Positions 23,735 to 35,805 of a stretch of 64,000 nt of DNA are shown here, one piece after another. The notes beneath the pieces were generated by a model that saw only the letters and a program-made list of their open reading frames with translations, did not search any database and was not told the origin of the DNA. Position 1 is the first letter of the stretch, and each line of letters begins with the position of its first letter. Source of the stretch: Monocercomonoides exilis (taxonomy: Eukaryota > Preaxostyla > Oxymonadida > Polymastigidae); NCBI GenBank assembly GCA_001643675.2, contig LSRY02000020.1, positions 811,001-875,000 on the forward strand. The letters are read 5' to 3'. A program made the translations under genes and the position numbers.

Positions 23735-23982
23735 GATTTAAATATGGGTATGTGAATTTGATAAGATTGTAATAAATCAACGAAGCAAAAGAAGCAATGC
23801 TTCCAAATAATTATTTCTTTTATAATGCATGTCATGTAGTTTTGCGACAGAGCATTAAACATAAAAAGATATTTTTCAGAAAAAAAGTTCATTAAATCAT
23901 TGTTTCAAAAAATGGGAATTTCTTAAATTGGAAGAGTGAAATCCAAACACAGTCATTTCTTGTTTGACTAGGATAATCTAAC
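23735..23982. promoter_or_regulatory. Divergent promoter region, beta-helix receptor / EF-1alpha
   Basis: AT-rich 248-bp gap between two divergent start codons. The EF-1alpha ATG is preceded by GACTAGGATAATCTAAC, which shares ATCTAAC with the leader of the SF-assemblin-like gene. Confidence 0.4.
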
Positions 23983-25329
23983 ATGGGAAAAGAGAAAGCA
24001 CATATCAATCTTGTTGTTATCGGTCACGTCGATGTGGGAAAATCCACAACAACTGGACATCTGATCTACAAGTGCGGTGGTATTGATAAGCGTACAATTG
24101 AAAAATTTGAGCAAGAAGCCGATCAAATCGGAAAGGCTTCATTCAAATATGCCTGGGTGCTCGATAAATTGAAGGCTGAGCGTGAACGTGGTATCACCAT
24201 TGATATCGCTTTGTGGAAATTCGAAACCAACAAATACTACTTCACCATCATTGATGCCCCAGGACATAGAGATTTCATCAAGAACATGATCACCGGAACA
24301 TCACAAGCTGATGTTGCTCTTCTTGTCGTTGCTGCCAACGTTGGTGAATTTGAAGCCGGTATTTCAAAGGATGGACAAACTCGTGAGCACGCTCTTCTTG
24401 CTTACACATTGGGTGTGAAGCAGATGATCGTTCTTGTCAACAAGATGGATGACAAATCTGTCAACTACAGCGAAGCTCGTTTCAATGAAATCAAGGGAGA
24501 AATGCGCAACTATCTGAAGAAGATTGGATACAACCCAGATAAAATCCCAGTCATTCCAATCTCTGGATTCCAAGGAGATAACATGCTTGAAAGATCAGCA
24601 AACATGCCATGGTACAAGGGAGATATTCTCTTTGATGCTCTTGACAACTTGGAAGTTCCAAAGAGACCAATTGACAAGCCTCTGCGTCTTCCAATTCAGG
24701 ATGTGTTCAAGATCGGAGGTATCGGAACAGTCCCTGTCGGTCGTGTTGAAACTGGTGTTTTGACTCCAGGTATGGTTGTCACAATTGCACCAGCCGCAAT
24801 TACAACTGAAGTTAAATCAGTTGAAATGCATCATGAAGCATTGGAACGTGCTGTCCCAGGTGACAACGTTGGGTTCAATGTTAAGAACATTTCAGTTAAG
24901 GATATCCGTCGTGGAAATGTTGCTGGAGACTCCAAACAAGATCCACCCATGGAAGCTGAATCATTCGTTGCACAGGTTATTGTCATGTCTCACCCAGGTC
25001 AAATCTCAAATGGATACACTCCAGTTTTGGATTGCCACACAGCACACATTGCATGCAAGTTCAAGGAGATCACAGCTAAAATTGATCGTCGTACCAACAA
25101 AGTCCAAGAAGAGAACCCCAAGTTCATCAAGACCGGAGATTCCGCTCTTGTTGAATTGGTTCCATCTAAGCCCATGGTTGTTGAGGCATTTACTGAATAT
25201 CCTCCTCTTGGTCGTTTCGCTGTTCGTGATATGAGAGCAACAGTTGCTGTTGGTGTTATCCGTTCAGTCAACAAGAAGAGCCGTGACGCTAAAGTCACAA
25301 AGGCTGCTGCAAAAGCACAAAAGAAGTAA
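23983..25329 (+). CDS. EEF1A: Translation elongation factor 1-alpha, 448 aa
   Basis: Single-exon gene of full family length. It carries aminoacyl-tRNA to the ribosome using GTP. The GTP-binding motifs are intact: GHVDVGKST (G1), DAPGH (G3) and NKMD (G4). Domain 2 ([10 protein letters not shown]) and domain 3 (THIACKF-like and [17 protein letters not shown]) follow, and the chain ends in a Lys-rich tail. It is the canonical eukaryotic EF-1alpha, not the EFL variant. Codons are more C-ending and GC-richer than in neighbouring genes, as expected for high expression. It is intronless, although introns are common nearby. The second, antisense reading frames inside it are by-products of this codon bias. 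It is a good phylogenetic marker for placing the organism. Confidence 0.99.
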   Translation: MGKEKAHINLVVIGHVDVGKSTTTGHLIYKCGGIDKRTIEKFEQEADQIGKASFKYAWVLDKLKAERERGITIDIALWKFETNKYYFTIIDAPGHRDFIKNMITGTSQADVALLVVAANVGEFEAGISKDGQTREHALLAYTLGVKQMIVLVNKMDDKSVNYSEARFNEIKGEMRNYLKKIGYNPDKIPVIPISGFQGDNMLERSANMPWYKGDILFDALDNLEVPKRPIDKPLRLPIQDVFKIGGIGTVPVGRVETGVLTPGMVVTIAPAAITTEVKSVEMHHEALERAVPGDNVGFNVKNISVKDIRRGNVAGDSKQDPPMEAESFVAQVIVMSHPGQISNGYTPVLDCHTAHIACKFKEITAKIDRRTNKVQEENPKFIKTGDSALVELVPSKPMVVEAFTEYPPLGRFAVRDMRATVAVGVIRSVNKKSRDAKVTKAAAKAQKK

Positions 25330-25673
25330 TTTCACATTTCAGTTTCTAATTTTGGAAGATATGATTGAGATGAATGTGATATTAAGTTTGAGAAGATATT
25401 TGTTAGTGATAATAATCGCTTTGTTTTCATCTTTTCCTTAATTTTTGATTCATCTCGAAATTATTTTTCATGATTAACTTAACAAGAAAAAATTTTAAAA
25501 AGTTGAAGTTGTGTATTTTTTTAAGAAATTGTTTTTTCAAGTGAGTCTTGAAAAGATTTTTTAATAAAGTTGATCTGCATCATAATATAAATTTATTATT
25601 AATGTTATATTCGAAGTTTAGAAATATGAATTAATAAGTTCATATTAAATTAAGTTTTTGTTTTATTACGGAT
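25330..25673. other. Intergenic, EF-1alpha 3' region
   Basis: AT-rich 344-bp gap, holding the EF-1alpha 3' UTR (an AATAAA occurs at 25563-25568) and the promoter of the next gene. No ORF is supported. Confidence 0.4.
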
Positions 25674-28600
25674 ATGGATGATAGTAGAAGTTTATTTGGA
25701 AAAACATTTGTTCAGTACAATAATATTATGAAAAATTTGAAAGGAAATAAAAGAAAAGCACGAAAATTACATGATAGAATTATTGATGTTTCAAAATTTT
25801 CATATGGTGTGTTGTTTTTTGAAAATAAGTTAAGTTCACATATTGATTAGAAAATTTGCCCTTTGAGAAACAGGTTATTTTAAATAATATTTTGAATGGA
25901 TGTATTGATTGGACCAAAAAATATTGTTTCATTGGACCTGTAAAAAAAATGTTTACTCAAAGGAAAGCAAAGCAAAAAAATAACGATTTGATAAAGATTT
26001 TGGATTCCTTTTTGTTGGAGTTAAGGAACATATCTAATCAACCGCCAATATCTCATCCATCCTCACTTTTTATCATGCCTTCATGTATTGATTCACAAAA
26101 TATTGAAGATGATCATATGACAGTGGGTATGAATAATTGTTTACTAGAATCAGACAATTTGCAATCTGAGAGAACCCCTTCACCAACAGAAAGAAGTGGC
26201 TCTTCAACAACTTTCTCTTTGTCACCTTCACCATTTCCTGCTCATTCATCGAATCTCACTTTATCGCATTCATCGAGTTCTTCTCCTCTCTCGGGCATTG
26301 TTCAGTCATCAGTTCTTTCAGATAATAGCAGTTTTTCAGGCGTTATTCAAGATGAAGATAAATTATGTTCACATGAAATGGAACGCTCATTTCATTGTTC
26401 ATCTTCATCCTGTGATCCTTTGAGTTTGACGCAGTCAAATCACGCGGTATCTCCTCATAGCAAAGCAGATGAACCAAAAGATATCTTTTCTGAAATAAAA
26501 GAAACAGAAAAAGAACATGTTACATCAGCGAAGGAAATTGAAGAAAATTCCAAAGAAGAAATTCAACTCAACAAGAGTCTGGAATCTAGCAATTCAGCGA
26601 TGAGAAAAAGCGATGATGAAAATGGTCCTGTTGTTTGTGAGACACCAACTGTTGGATTGTTGGAAAGTGACCTTGTTGCAGACAGTGAGGAAGAGGTAAT
26701 TCCAGCTGATGAATATGTTGCAACGAAAGAGCAAAGCGAAACGGATAGTTTTCGAGAGGCCAAGGAAACGAAGGAAAATGCCAAAGACGGCTTTCATCAG
26801 ACGGATAATCAATGCTTGAGAAATGATGAAGTAAGATTTGAAAATGCTGCTAGTGATGTTTCAAGTGCTGAGCTTATTCGCGCTGAAGATGAAAACATCG
26901 ACGAAGAATATGAAGTTATGCAAAAGGAAGATGTTGATGCAAAGCCTAAGGAAAGGAAGATTACTTGTGTTGAATGTGACTCTGACTATGTAATGTGCGA
27001 TGCAGCACAAGAATTGTCTTCGGTAAGCTCAGAAGAAGATGCTTCTATAAATTGCTCTTCGTGTTCTAGTTCTAATTCAAGTCCTAGTCCTTCTTCGAAC
27101 TCTTCTTTGCCTATCTCGGATTCATCATCGTCTAGTTCATCTTCATCTTCTTCCTCTTCCTCTTCTTCCTCTTCTTCTTCCTCCTCTTCTTCCTCCTCTT
27201 CTTCTTCCTCCTCCTCCTCAGAAGCTCGTAGCACTCGTTCTGATTCTTCATCTTCTCTTCAGAAGAGAGAGCCGCTGCTGCTGAAAGTTCTCGGGGTGAA
27301 AGGGCACTTTCGGTTCAGCAGCATCTTTTGTCGAAGCACAGAGAATGTGGATGTGCCCGAAAAGAAAGAGAGATTAGAAAAGGAAAAGGAGGAAGAGAAA
27401 GATAAGGAGAAGGAGGAAGAGAAGAAGAAGGAGAAGGAGAAGGAGAAGGAGAAGGAGAAGGAGAAGGAGAAGGAGAAGGAGAAGGAGAAGGAGAAGGAGA
27501 AGGAGAAGGAGAAGGAGAAGGAGAAGGAGAAGGAGAAGGAGAAGGAGAAGGAGAAGGAGAAGGAGAAGGAGAAGGAGGAAGAGAAGGAGAAAGAAAAAGA
27601 AAAGACTGAAGTGAGCCAGTTGGATCAAAAGCAGATTGCTTCTGATGAATTTGATGTAGAAAAGGAAATTGTTTCATTGTCTTCCTCAACTTCATCCTCC
27701 TCCTCCTCCTCCTCTTCATCATCATCTTCTTCTTCTTCTTCTTCTTCTTCTTCTTCTTCTTCGCCTTTGTGTGAGGATATCCAACATTCTGCTTCTTCGT
27801 CTTCTTTGTCTTTGTCTCCATCGCCTTGTGCAACTCCAATTGGTGTTGCTTCTGCCTCTGACTCAACTTCTGCTTCTCCTTCTGCTTCTCCTTCTTCTTC
27901 ATGTTCTTCTCCTTCTTTGGCTGATCCTTCCTCCTCCTCCTCCTCTTCTTCTTCTCCTCTAACAATTGATGTTCCAGACACTCTTTCTAATGATTTTTCT
28001 TCAGCCCTTTGTCGACCTCCTCTTTCTTCTTCTTCTTCTTCCTCTTCCTCTTCTTCTTTCTCCATATCTTCCTCTTCTTTATCTCCATCTACACCATCAG
28101 CTTCGACAAACTCTCCGTTTTCTTCTGCTTCTTCTGTGCATGTTTCGCCAGTTTCTGTACAAAAGGCATCTTCTTCAAGTTCTTCTTCTTCCTCTTCCTC
28201 TTCTTCTTCTTCCGCTGCTGCCCCTTTTCCTTCTGAAATTTCTCTTTCTCTGTTGGATGATTCACCTGACTGGCTGCCTTCACTTCAGTCTTCTATAAGC
28301 ACCCTCCTTTTCTCATCAGAACCCCAACAAGATTCTGTTTCTTCATCATCATCATCATCATCATCTTCTTCTTCTTCTTCTTCTTCTTCTTCTTCTTCTT
28401 CTTCTTCTTCTTCTTCTTCTTCTTCTTCAAATTCAGATTCGAATTATTCAAATTCTATAAATTCTTCTTCTTCTTCTGCACCTTCTCATTCAAACATTGC
28501 TAATACGAATGAGAAGTGTTCCGATGTTGCTGCTTGTGCTTCTTTTGCTTCCAAAATGAATCAGATAAGCCAAACAGCAACGAATGAAGATGCTTATTCA

Positions 28601-28888
28601 AAAGGAGAAAATTTCTATTCAGATAGTTTCGTTTCAAATGAAATGGATTTTGTTGATGAAAATGTTAAAGAATCGAACGTTTTTTCGCCTGGACATGAAT
28701 TTATTTCGGAATGTGATGAGGAAAAAAATTGCCTTCAAACAATGATGAATTTTGCAATGAACAGTGAAAATGAGAAGAATTATAGTATTGATGCCGAAAG
28801 TCAATGGTTCTTTGTAAATGGCAATTACAGAGATGAAATGAAGCATATTTCAAGAATAAATGAAGAAGAATTAGTTTTGAGTTATTAA
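25674..28888 (+). CDS. Ser-rich and Lys-Glu-repeat low-complexity protein, 1,056 aa
   Basis: Two exons: 25674-25806 and 25851-28888, with a 44-nt intron. The first exon gives an ATG that the long second exon lacks. The first 110 residues are the only complex part. They are predicted alpha-helical, with a pattern (VILNNILNGCIDWTKKY, then LIKILDSFLLELRNI) reminiscent of HeLo/MLKL-type four-helix bundles, but this is a weak impression. The rest is Ser/Thr/Glu-rich: an acidic middle, long poly-Ser tracts, a Lys-Glu hexanucleotide repeat (about 27361-27600), more poly-Ser, and an acidic C-terminus. No catalytic motif or membrane segment is seen. Function unknown. The tracts are likely unstable in length. 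Confidence 0.7.
27415..27600 (+). repeat. In-frame GGAGAA hexanucleotide repeat coding Lys-Glu
   Basis: About 30 units of a GAGAAG hexamer give an alternating Lys-Glu tract inside the coding sequence. Because 6 is a multiple of 3, unit gain or loss keeps the frame. The opposite strand reads as Ser-Pro repeats but is not a gene. Confidence 0.9.
28341..28430 (+). repeat. In-frame (TCT/TCA)n poly-Ser tract
   Basis: Trinucleotide run coding about 30 Ser residues in the low-complexity protein. It is one of several such tracts in this gene. Confidence 0.85.
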
Positions 28889-29783
28889 GGGAAGCAGTTG
28901 CCATTGAATTTGCGCACGATATTTTGTAAAAATAAACTATAAATTTTATAAAGTGTTAACTTTTGTGTGATTAATTTTCTTTCTTCTTTATATTTTTTCA
29001 AAAGAAGTTTATTAAAATTTCCAGCATTTGAGAATTTTTTTTTTTTTTCTTTTTGATAAAAATTAAGAAAGTGGGTTTTATTTGTCAATAGTTATTTTCT
29101 TTTATAAACTTTTTATTAATTTTGTTTGTTTCATTATCTCAATTATTTCATTTCAATATGAAAAAAAAATTTTTTTGCAAATTTGTTTTGTTGATTTTAT
29201 ATATGCATCAAAATAATAAATAATTTGACAAAGAAATGAAAATGATAACAAATGAGAAAAAAGAATATTCAATATTTTGTAAAGTGTAATACAATTTAAT
29301 TCATTTTGAATTATTTGAGATTAAAATGAAGAATTTTTATTCATTTTCCAACTTTTTTGTCTGTATTTATTTATTTTGTTAGCAAAAACATTTTTTTCCT
29401 ATTAAATAAATCTCTTTTGTTTTATTTTCAGGTGAAAAGTGAAACTAAATATTTTGAATAATATTCCTATCCACCTTGAAAATTTTCGCAGAAATGGAAA
29501 TTAGCACTTTTCAATATTACAGTTAATTTTTATGTGAAATGTTGTGGTCTATTACAGATATTTGTTCAAACATTGAGTATTTTTCATATTTGACAAAAAA
29601 TCAAAAACGAGCGAACAAAAAATTTTTTCAAATCAATGCTTTTTCTGTTTATTGGATTTTCAGAAGTTCAAATTCCATTGAAAGAAGTTTTTCGTTCTTA
29701 TGTTTTATGTGTTCTTCTTCTTTTAATAGGCAACAGTTGATATTAAATGCATGATAAATAAAGATGCAAATGATATTATAACT

Positions 29784-30039
29784 GGGTGATAATTTTAATA
29801 AACATAACATTTTTTGGAGTGTTTGAAATAATGAAAATTCATTGTCATTGGGTTAATAATTTTTATTTAAACGTAAAATATTTATTAATCATATCAAAAA
29901 CCCTATTATGACTTGAAATGATTGAAGAGGTGTCATAAAATAAATCCATCACTTTTTTGTATCAATTAAAGATTATTCATAACAAACATTCATCTCGAAA
30001 TTATTGTCAGAAAAAATTTGATTTCAAAAATAATCACCC
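29784..30039 (+). mobile_element. MITE-like element copy 2, 256 bp, TSD AACT
   Basis: It starts GGGTGATAATTTT and ends GATTTCAAAAATAATCACCC, with AACT directly on both sides (29780-29783 and 30040-30043). The length is within 1 bp of copy 1. The left sub-terminal AAACATAACATTTTTTGG matches the inverted right end of copy 1. The right sub-terminal GAAAAAATTTGAT matches the inverted left end of copy 1. The left terminal repeat is somewhat decayed. No ORF. Confidence 0.85.
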
Positions 30040-30538
30040 AACTTTTCACTGTTGTTTTTAATTTTTCAAACTGATTTTCAAACCAAAAAAATTGAAATAA
30101 AAAACGAATTCTTTTTAATTATCTTCTATGAATCAACGGAGACTTCATTGATTTTTGAAGTCTAATGGAAAAAAGCTAACAAATAAATTTTTATATTTAT
30201 GATGCTGATTAACAAACAAAAAAACTGTCAAACTAAAAAAACTGCAAATTAATGACTCAAATTGTTTCAAACAAAATTTGGGAGACTATATTTGAAATTA
30301 TAAGTTTTCATAAAAATTTTTAATTTTAATGGGACGAAATATTTAACTACAGGCATTTTTCATTGAAAAATTATGCATTTTAGATGAACTTTTTGCGATC
30401 AAAAAATTTGAAAAAATGTGTCTATTTTTTGAAACACGTGTGAAGTCACAAAACATTTTGTTATTACATCAATGAAGTTTGTTTGCAGTTTAGAAAATCT
30501 TATTTATTTTGTAATCTGAGAAAGTGAAATAAAGTTAT

Positions 30539-30807
30539 GAGTGAAGCAATTTTTCAATGTCTTGTGCAAAAAAAGCTTGAAAGTCCCTTTCTTTCCCCAA
30601 ATAATATGTGAAAATGATATTTTAATGAACACTGAAATATGAAAAAGCCATTTACAAAAAAACTTTATCATTTATTCATCAAACACATTGAACTTTGAAA
30701 CATTGATTATTCATTCAGCACTAGGATAAAAATAAATTGGCTAATGACGAAAAACCTTTTGGTATTCAACACACAGAAAAAAGTTTTGATTTGAAAAATA
30801 ATCACCC
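30539..30807 (+). mobile_element. MITE-like element copy 3, 269 bp, TSD TTAT
   Basis: The right end, CAGAAAAAAGTTTTGATTTG followed by AAAAATAATCACCC, is clearly the same end type as copy 2. The left end (GAGTGAAGCAATTTTTCAAT) is decayed but sits at the expected distance. TTAT is present on both sides (30535-30538 and 30808-30811). This is the least well preserved copy. Confidence 0.7.
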
Positions 30808-31063
30808 TTATATTCAGCTTCACAGCTCGGTATATAAAGAAAATAAAAAATTTTATTTTTTCAATCAATCGATATTTGCTCTGTTGATATTAAAAAAAAT
30901 AAAACAAAATGTTTTAAAAAAATTCCTAACAGTGAATCTTTGCTCATATATATTAATTATGTATGTATTTTGTTATATTCAATAAGCATATGTATATTAC
31001 TTTTTGTTTGGAAGAAAAGTCATTCACACCTTCAACGTCAAATTTTGATTAACCATAATAAAT

Positions 31064-32376
31064 ATGGAAGAAAAAGAATTATATATTATCCAAAACGAAT
31101 TGACTGAAAAAGAACAGAAGATACTGACGGATGTAATACCAACACATGAAATTTTTAAAGCACAAATATTGGAGAGCTATCAATCGAATATAGCTCATTA
31201 CTTTGAATGTGTTGATGGAATCACTCAAACTCAATTCAACCACATTGCCGAATTTTTGTTCCAAAAACTTGGTAACATATTTTTATTTATCAAGATAATT
31301 AACTTTTATGTAAGAGAAAATATTAACCATTAATTTGGATAGAGATAAGGTTCACAGAATTAATATTATTAAAATTTTCCTTCAAATTTATTGTTTTTCA
31401 GAAAGGCCAAACAACTTATAATTCCGAACAACGTAGGCTTGATTCTGCAAACGAGAAAAAAACACAAGATCTTTTAAAAGAAATATCAAATCAATTAACA
31501 GTGTGAAATATTTAAAGCTTTTTAAATAACAAAAAAATAAACAACATTGCATTGAAGAGACTGACTGACACCACTGCACTTATTAATGAACGAACGAAAG
31601 ACATTGATCAGAAAACGGATATCATTCGAGATGAAATGAAAGCAATTAATCCGACAATGACATCTGGAATTTCAGCATTAAAGCCGCTCATCGATGATGA
31701 ACTTTATGATAAAGGTAATTCTTTTGAAGAAAAGCATCAAAAGCCATCATTTTATGAAAAAGAGAAAAGCAAACCAGGAAGCAAAGAAGACGAAAGATTT
31801 TATGATTATGTATGACTCAAATTTATTTTTAATATTTAAATAATTCATTCATCACTAATTTTAGTGCCCTTATTGCGGAGAACCTGTTAAAGATGAATTG
31901 CTTGATGTATGTTTTTCTTTCTTATCAATGAACTTAAATTAGAAACAATTAATTAAATTCATGCGAATATCATAATTATTAATTGTGTTGATTTCAACAT
32001 ATAAACATGACCGATCACAATTGTTTATGACTTATCGCAGATGCATATTAAAATATGTCCTCAACTTGAAAAAAAGAAGAACTTCAAAGATGAAGCACCG
32101 TCTTCATCGTCTGCTTCAAGATCAGCATCAGACTTTCATTTTCCATACAATGCTTTACCAGAAAATTCTGCATATTCTGTATCTCATTTATCTCGTTTCC
32201 CTCCATCTTATGAAACATCTTACCCTTCAAGAAGTTCTGATTCATTATCTAATGATTTGAATGATCCAACACTTTTAGAGAAAGAAGTCGAATGCCCAAT
32301 CTGTCATGAAAAAAGAAAGTATGACTCAATTGACTTTCACATTCAATATGCTCACGGAAGTGGGAAAGATAAATGA
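31064..32376 (+). CDS. C2H2-type zinc-finger protein with helical N-terminus, 310 aa
   Basis: Five exons: 31064-31271, 31406-31500, 31558-31809, 31865-31906 and 32041-32376. The N-terminal about 185 residues are helical and charged (coiled-coil-like). Then comes a C-x2-C-x11-H-x3-C finger split between exons 4 and 5 (CPYCGEP start), a Ser-rich linker, and a C-terminal C-x2-C-x11-H-x4-H finger (CPICHEK start). Such finger pairs in cytosolic coiled-coil proteins often bind ubiquitin or other proteins rather than DNA, but no specific family is recognised. The first intron must use an acceptor 4 nt past the first AG (AGAAAG) to keep frame, so that junction is the least certain. There is no signal peptide. 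Confidence 0.65.
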
Positions 32377-32648
32377 CAGTTGAGAAACAATTGCATCTTT
32401 CTTTATTGATAATTTCATTTTTAATAATGATTGAGATACTTATATAATTATGCGTATTTTTTTCTCAATTACTGTTGAATTTCAACATGTCATTTTTTAT
32501 TTAAAGTCTTTATCAATATCACATTTGAATAATAAGTAATAAAATACTTGTTCAAAACATATAAAAGCTTGAAATATCTGACTTAAATTTATTGTTTGAA
32601 AGAAATAATTACTTCTGCAGATCGTAATTTAAACAAAACATTTAATCA

Positions 32649-35048
32649 ATGATGCCCCGAACCCCTAAAACTCACAGTACGTCAAGAATCGGCGCAAAAA
32701 GTCCACCGAAAAAGGTTAGTTTATTTGTATTTTTTGAATTCATATTTTTACAAACTAATTTATGTTAAGCAAATATCAAAGAAAATTCATGGAGTAGAAG
32801 AATCGATGGGACACATGAAAACAGAACTGGATGCGATAATTGCAGATTTAAGGAAATCGCTCATTGAAATACAAATAGTTTGTACTGAGAGCGGAATTCT
32901 TTTGTTTCAAAAATTATAAAACTTTTGTTTTTTGCTTCAGGATATTGAAAAACAAGGAGAGCAAACAGCTCAACTTGAAACGCGCACAATTGAAAGAGAA
33001 GCATCACTTGCACATTTAGAGCAATTATCTGCTCTTGAAATGCAACTGGCACATTGGGCTGAAAAAAAAATCGTTGAATCCACAACACCAATGTTTGAAA
33101 AATATAATGTTTTGAATTTAACCTTTAATGTATTCTTTTTTAATTTAAGAAAAGAAGAATGTGATAGAGCGACTCGATCTTTGGCTGCTGATTTGAGAAC
33201 AACAAATATTCAACTTTTAAGCCTTAGAAATGAAATCGGAGGACAACTCACACTTGTAGCAAAACGAATAGATGATATGGTGACAACTCGTCAGAATGAT
33301 CTCACAATTTTTGAAAAAGTTTGTGATGAATTTGAGGATTAATTTTGAAAATTATTTTTTTGCAGCGCTGTGGAGATACAGAATTCAGAATAGGTGATCG
33401 AGTGGATTCTCTTCAACGAGTCATTCAATCTTTGAAAGAAAATGTAACGTCCATGAGAGCATACATTGAAGTTTTCACATCGTCACCTTCTGTAAGTGGA
33501 AGCACACTGTCTTCAACATCATCTCTTGGTTCTTCCCTTTCTGTTCAACCAGATCCATCTCAGATGAACATCTTGCTTTCAAGAGTGAAAGCGTATGCAT
33601 CGGATTTGCAGACTCAATCGTCTGGTTTGTCATCGAAGGATATTTTATGTTAATTCATAATTAATTATAAAAACTTACAAACGATCGAAATAATATATTT
33701 TGAATTATTGTTTTTGAATTACTCTCTGAATGAAATTACATAATTGCACATTTTTATTATTTAATGATAAAACGGTGTATATTTTTATGTATGTTACATA
33801 TACTATTAACTAAAGAATCGCTGATGGCGCGAGTCGATCAGTTGGAGCAGTCATTAACCGACAGGCTAACAAGGGTTATTAAAGAGAGGCAACAGAATTC
33901 AATCATGCAATTTGAAACCAATTCAATGAAAAAAGTTGATGAAGAAGTTAAAATATTGAAGGATGAACAGCAACAGGGGTACATCAACATGAAGGTGTGA
34001 AGCACAATTAATCTCTACATTCCAATTGATGAAGTGCTATAATAATAATAATAATAATAATAATTACAATCCTTTTTAAATTTGCAAAATTCCATTCATC
34101 ATTCAGGAATTGGAGACTCGGATTACCGAGCAAATTGGGCAGTTGCACAGCAGTCTTGCCAAGCAGAACGAGCAGCTGCAGTCGGCAGTTGTCCCGCAGC
34201 TGCGGAGGTTGGAGACGCAGGTGACATCACTGGCATCTGTCACATCTTCTCTAACAGCTCAGTCGAATGCTTCTTCGTCTTCCCCTTCCTCGTTCTCTTC
34301 CTCGTCCTCTTCACCTTCATCAACACCAACACAGCAACTTGGTGAGTCTTCGGGTGATTTGCCGTCTTCATCCACGTTGGCTTTGACTCACCAAGTCAAT
34401 GCACTTCGAACACAAGTCACGACGTTGCAGAGTCGTGTGGACTATTTGGAGGAGATGGTGACTTCACTTGCTGGTGCTTGTTTGCTTACTTGTTTAAATT
34501 TTATTTATGATTTGATTTAATTTCTTTTTCTCATTTTTTCTTTTTCTTTTTCTTTCTTTCTTTCTTTATCCACTGAACATCCTCTTTTTTTTAATGATGA
34601 CGTGCAATACTATCGCATTTAATCATTTTTGTTTCTTAAAGGTGGAATGAAAAGCGGATCGACTATGGCAACGCCTTCTTTCCAGCCACCAACCCCTCTT
34701 CGCTCCTATCCATCTCAACCTCCTTCTGCTGCGTTTCTTGCGACTCAGCAATCCAATCTCAACCACACATTCGCTTCTTCATACGCTTCGCCTGGTGCTC
34801 CGTTTGCTTCTCAAACCATTTCATCTTCTCAACTTTCTCGTCCTTCCGCTTCTTCTTCTTCTTCTATTGCTTCTTCTTCTTCTTCTTTAAGCGCTTCCAC
34901 TTCTTCTCCTGGACCAATGCCCGCAATCTCTTCATTTGAATCACCTTCCCCCTATTCTTCCTCGTCTACCCCCTCTGAATCTTCTACTGGCCCTAACATT
35001 TCATCGCTTCAGCAATCCTTTTCATTGAGAGGATCAATTCTTGCATGA
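32649..35048 (+). CDS. Coiled-coil protein with Ser/Pro-rich C-terminus, 568 aa
   Basis: Eight exons: 32649-32714, 32770-32877, 32941-33092, 33150-33318, 33366-33624, 33816-33994, 34107-34473 and 34642-35048. The intron 33093-33149 (GTTTGA...AAG, 57 nt) is in frame and easily missed, because it has no stop. Removing it deletes a Phe/Asn-rich insert from a coiled coil. The protein begins MMPRTPKTHSTSR, a basic Ser/Thr/Pro head, then has heptad-like helices over about 350 residues, interrupted by Ser-rich linkers. It ends in about 130 residues of Ser/Pro/Ala-rich disorder. No known domain is recognised. The head-and-rod design suggests a cytoskeletal or centrosomal role, but this is only an inference. 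Confidence 0.65.
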
Positions 35049-35805
35049 AGAAGAAGAAACAAGACAAAATTCCAATGCATCCATTCATTGATGCTTACAA
35101 TTTATTTTATTTTATTTTATTTATTTATTTTTTTCTTAATGACAATTCTGTTGTATTTAAAATTTATTTCTGTAATAAATTGTTATCACGTTTATTTTTT
35201 TCTATCTTCAACGATTGATTTTATTAATTGATGATTTATCAACAACGTAGAAACATAATAACAATGCTTTAGCAATTATCAACTTTTTTTAAAGGAAAAT
35301 CAAATTGTCCACTCTTGGCACACATTCTGGCTCATCACATTTTTCTTACAACTTTTGGAATAATAATCCTTTTTTCAATAATAACAACACTTTCACTTTC
35401 TATTTGCATTTGGCTTCACAGTTTTGTTATAAAAAACATTTTTGCACACAAAAAGAAATGACTAATTGATAAAAATTTTTTTGCATTGAGAGGCAATAAT
35501 TTCACGATTAATTCAAAATCGCTAACAAACAATAAAAAAAAAACTTTGTAAAACTTTGAGATGAATACAGTTTCAAACGAAACAGCAAACACGAGTTGGA
35601 ATATGTGATTATGAGAAATCTGGTTTGAAAAAATCAGAGTCTGAGTGATGCAAAGTTTTTAACAATCAGATAAAAACTTGCAACAGAAGATACGAGTGTG
35701 ACAAATCCAATATTTTTTTGAGAGTCATCACAAGATGAATTTATTTGAAAAACGAAAAACTATTTCAATGGAAAAATTGAAAAATATCATTGAGTCACAA
35801 AACGC
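35049..35805. other. Intergenic, convergent 3' regions
   Basis: AT-rich 757-bp gap between the 3' ends of the coiled-coil gene and the thioredoxin gene. It contains a short ATTTT microsatellite near 35103. No gene or RNA is seen. Confidence 0.5.

Larger units (their letters stand above)
28889..31063. other. Gene-poor AT-rich gap with two MITE copies
   Basis: About 2.2 kb without a supportable gene. It holds two members of the inverted-repeat element family (29784-30039 and 30539-30807). Small ORFs here, including one starting inside the second element, are compositional noise. Confidence 0.6.

Noticed and set aside
27415-27600. CRISPR-like regular repeat
   Set aside because: It is a continuous hexanucleotide tandem without spacers, in a eukaryotic coding sequence.
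27315-27965. Long minus-strand frames (Ser-Pro, Leu and Glu repeats) opposite the Ser/Lys-Glu gene
   Set aside because: They are mirror products of stop-free simple-sequence DNA (GAGAAG and TCT units) and have no complex sequence or splice structure.
30737-30985. 82-codon frame
   Set aside because: It starts inside MITE copy 3 and runs out of its end, with no recognisable content.
33109-33149. 41-nt GTTTTG...AAG intron in the coiled-coil gene
   Set aside because: Its removal shifts the frame. The donor at 33093 (GTTTGA) gives a 57-nt in-frame intron instead.
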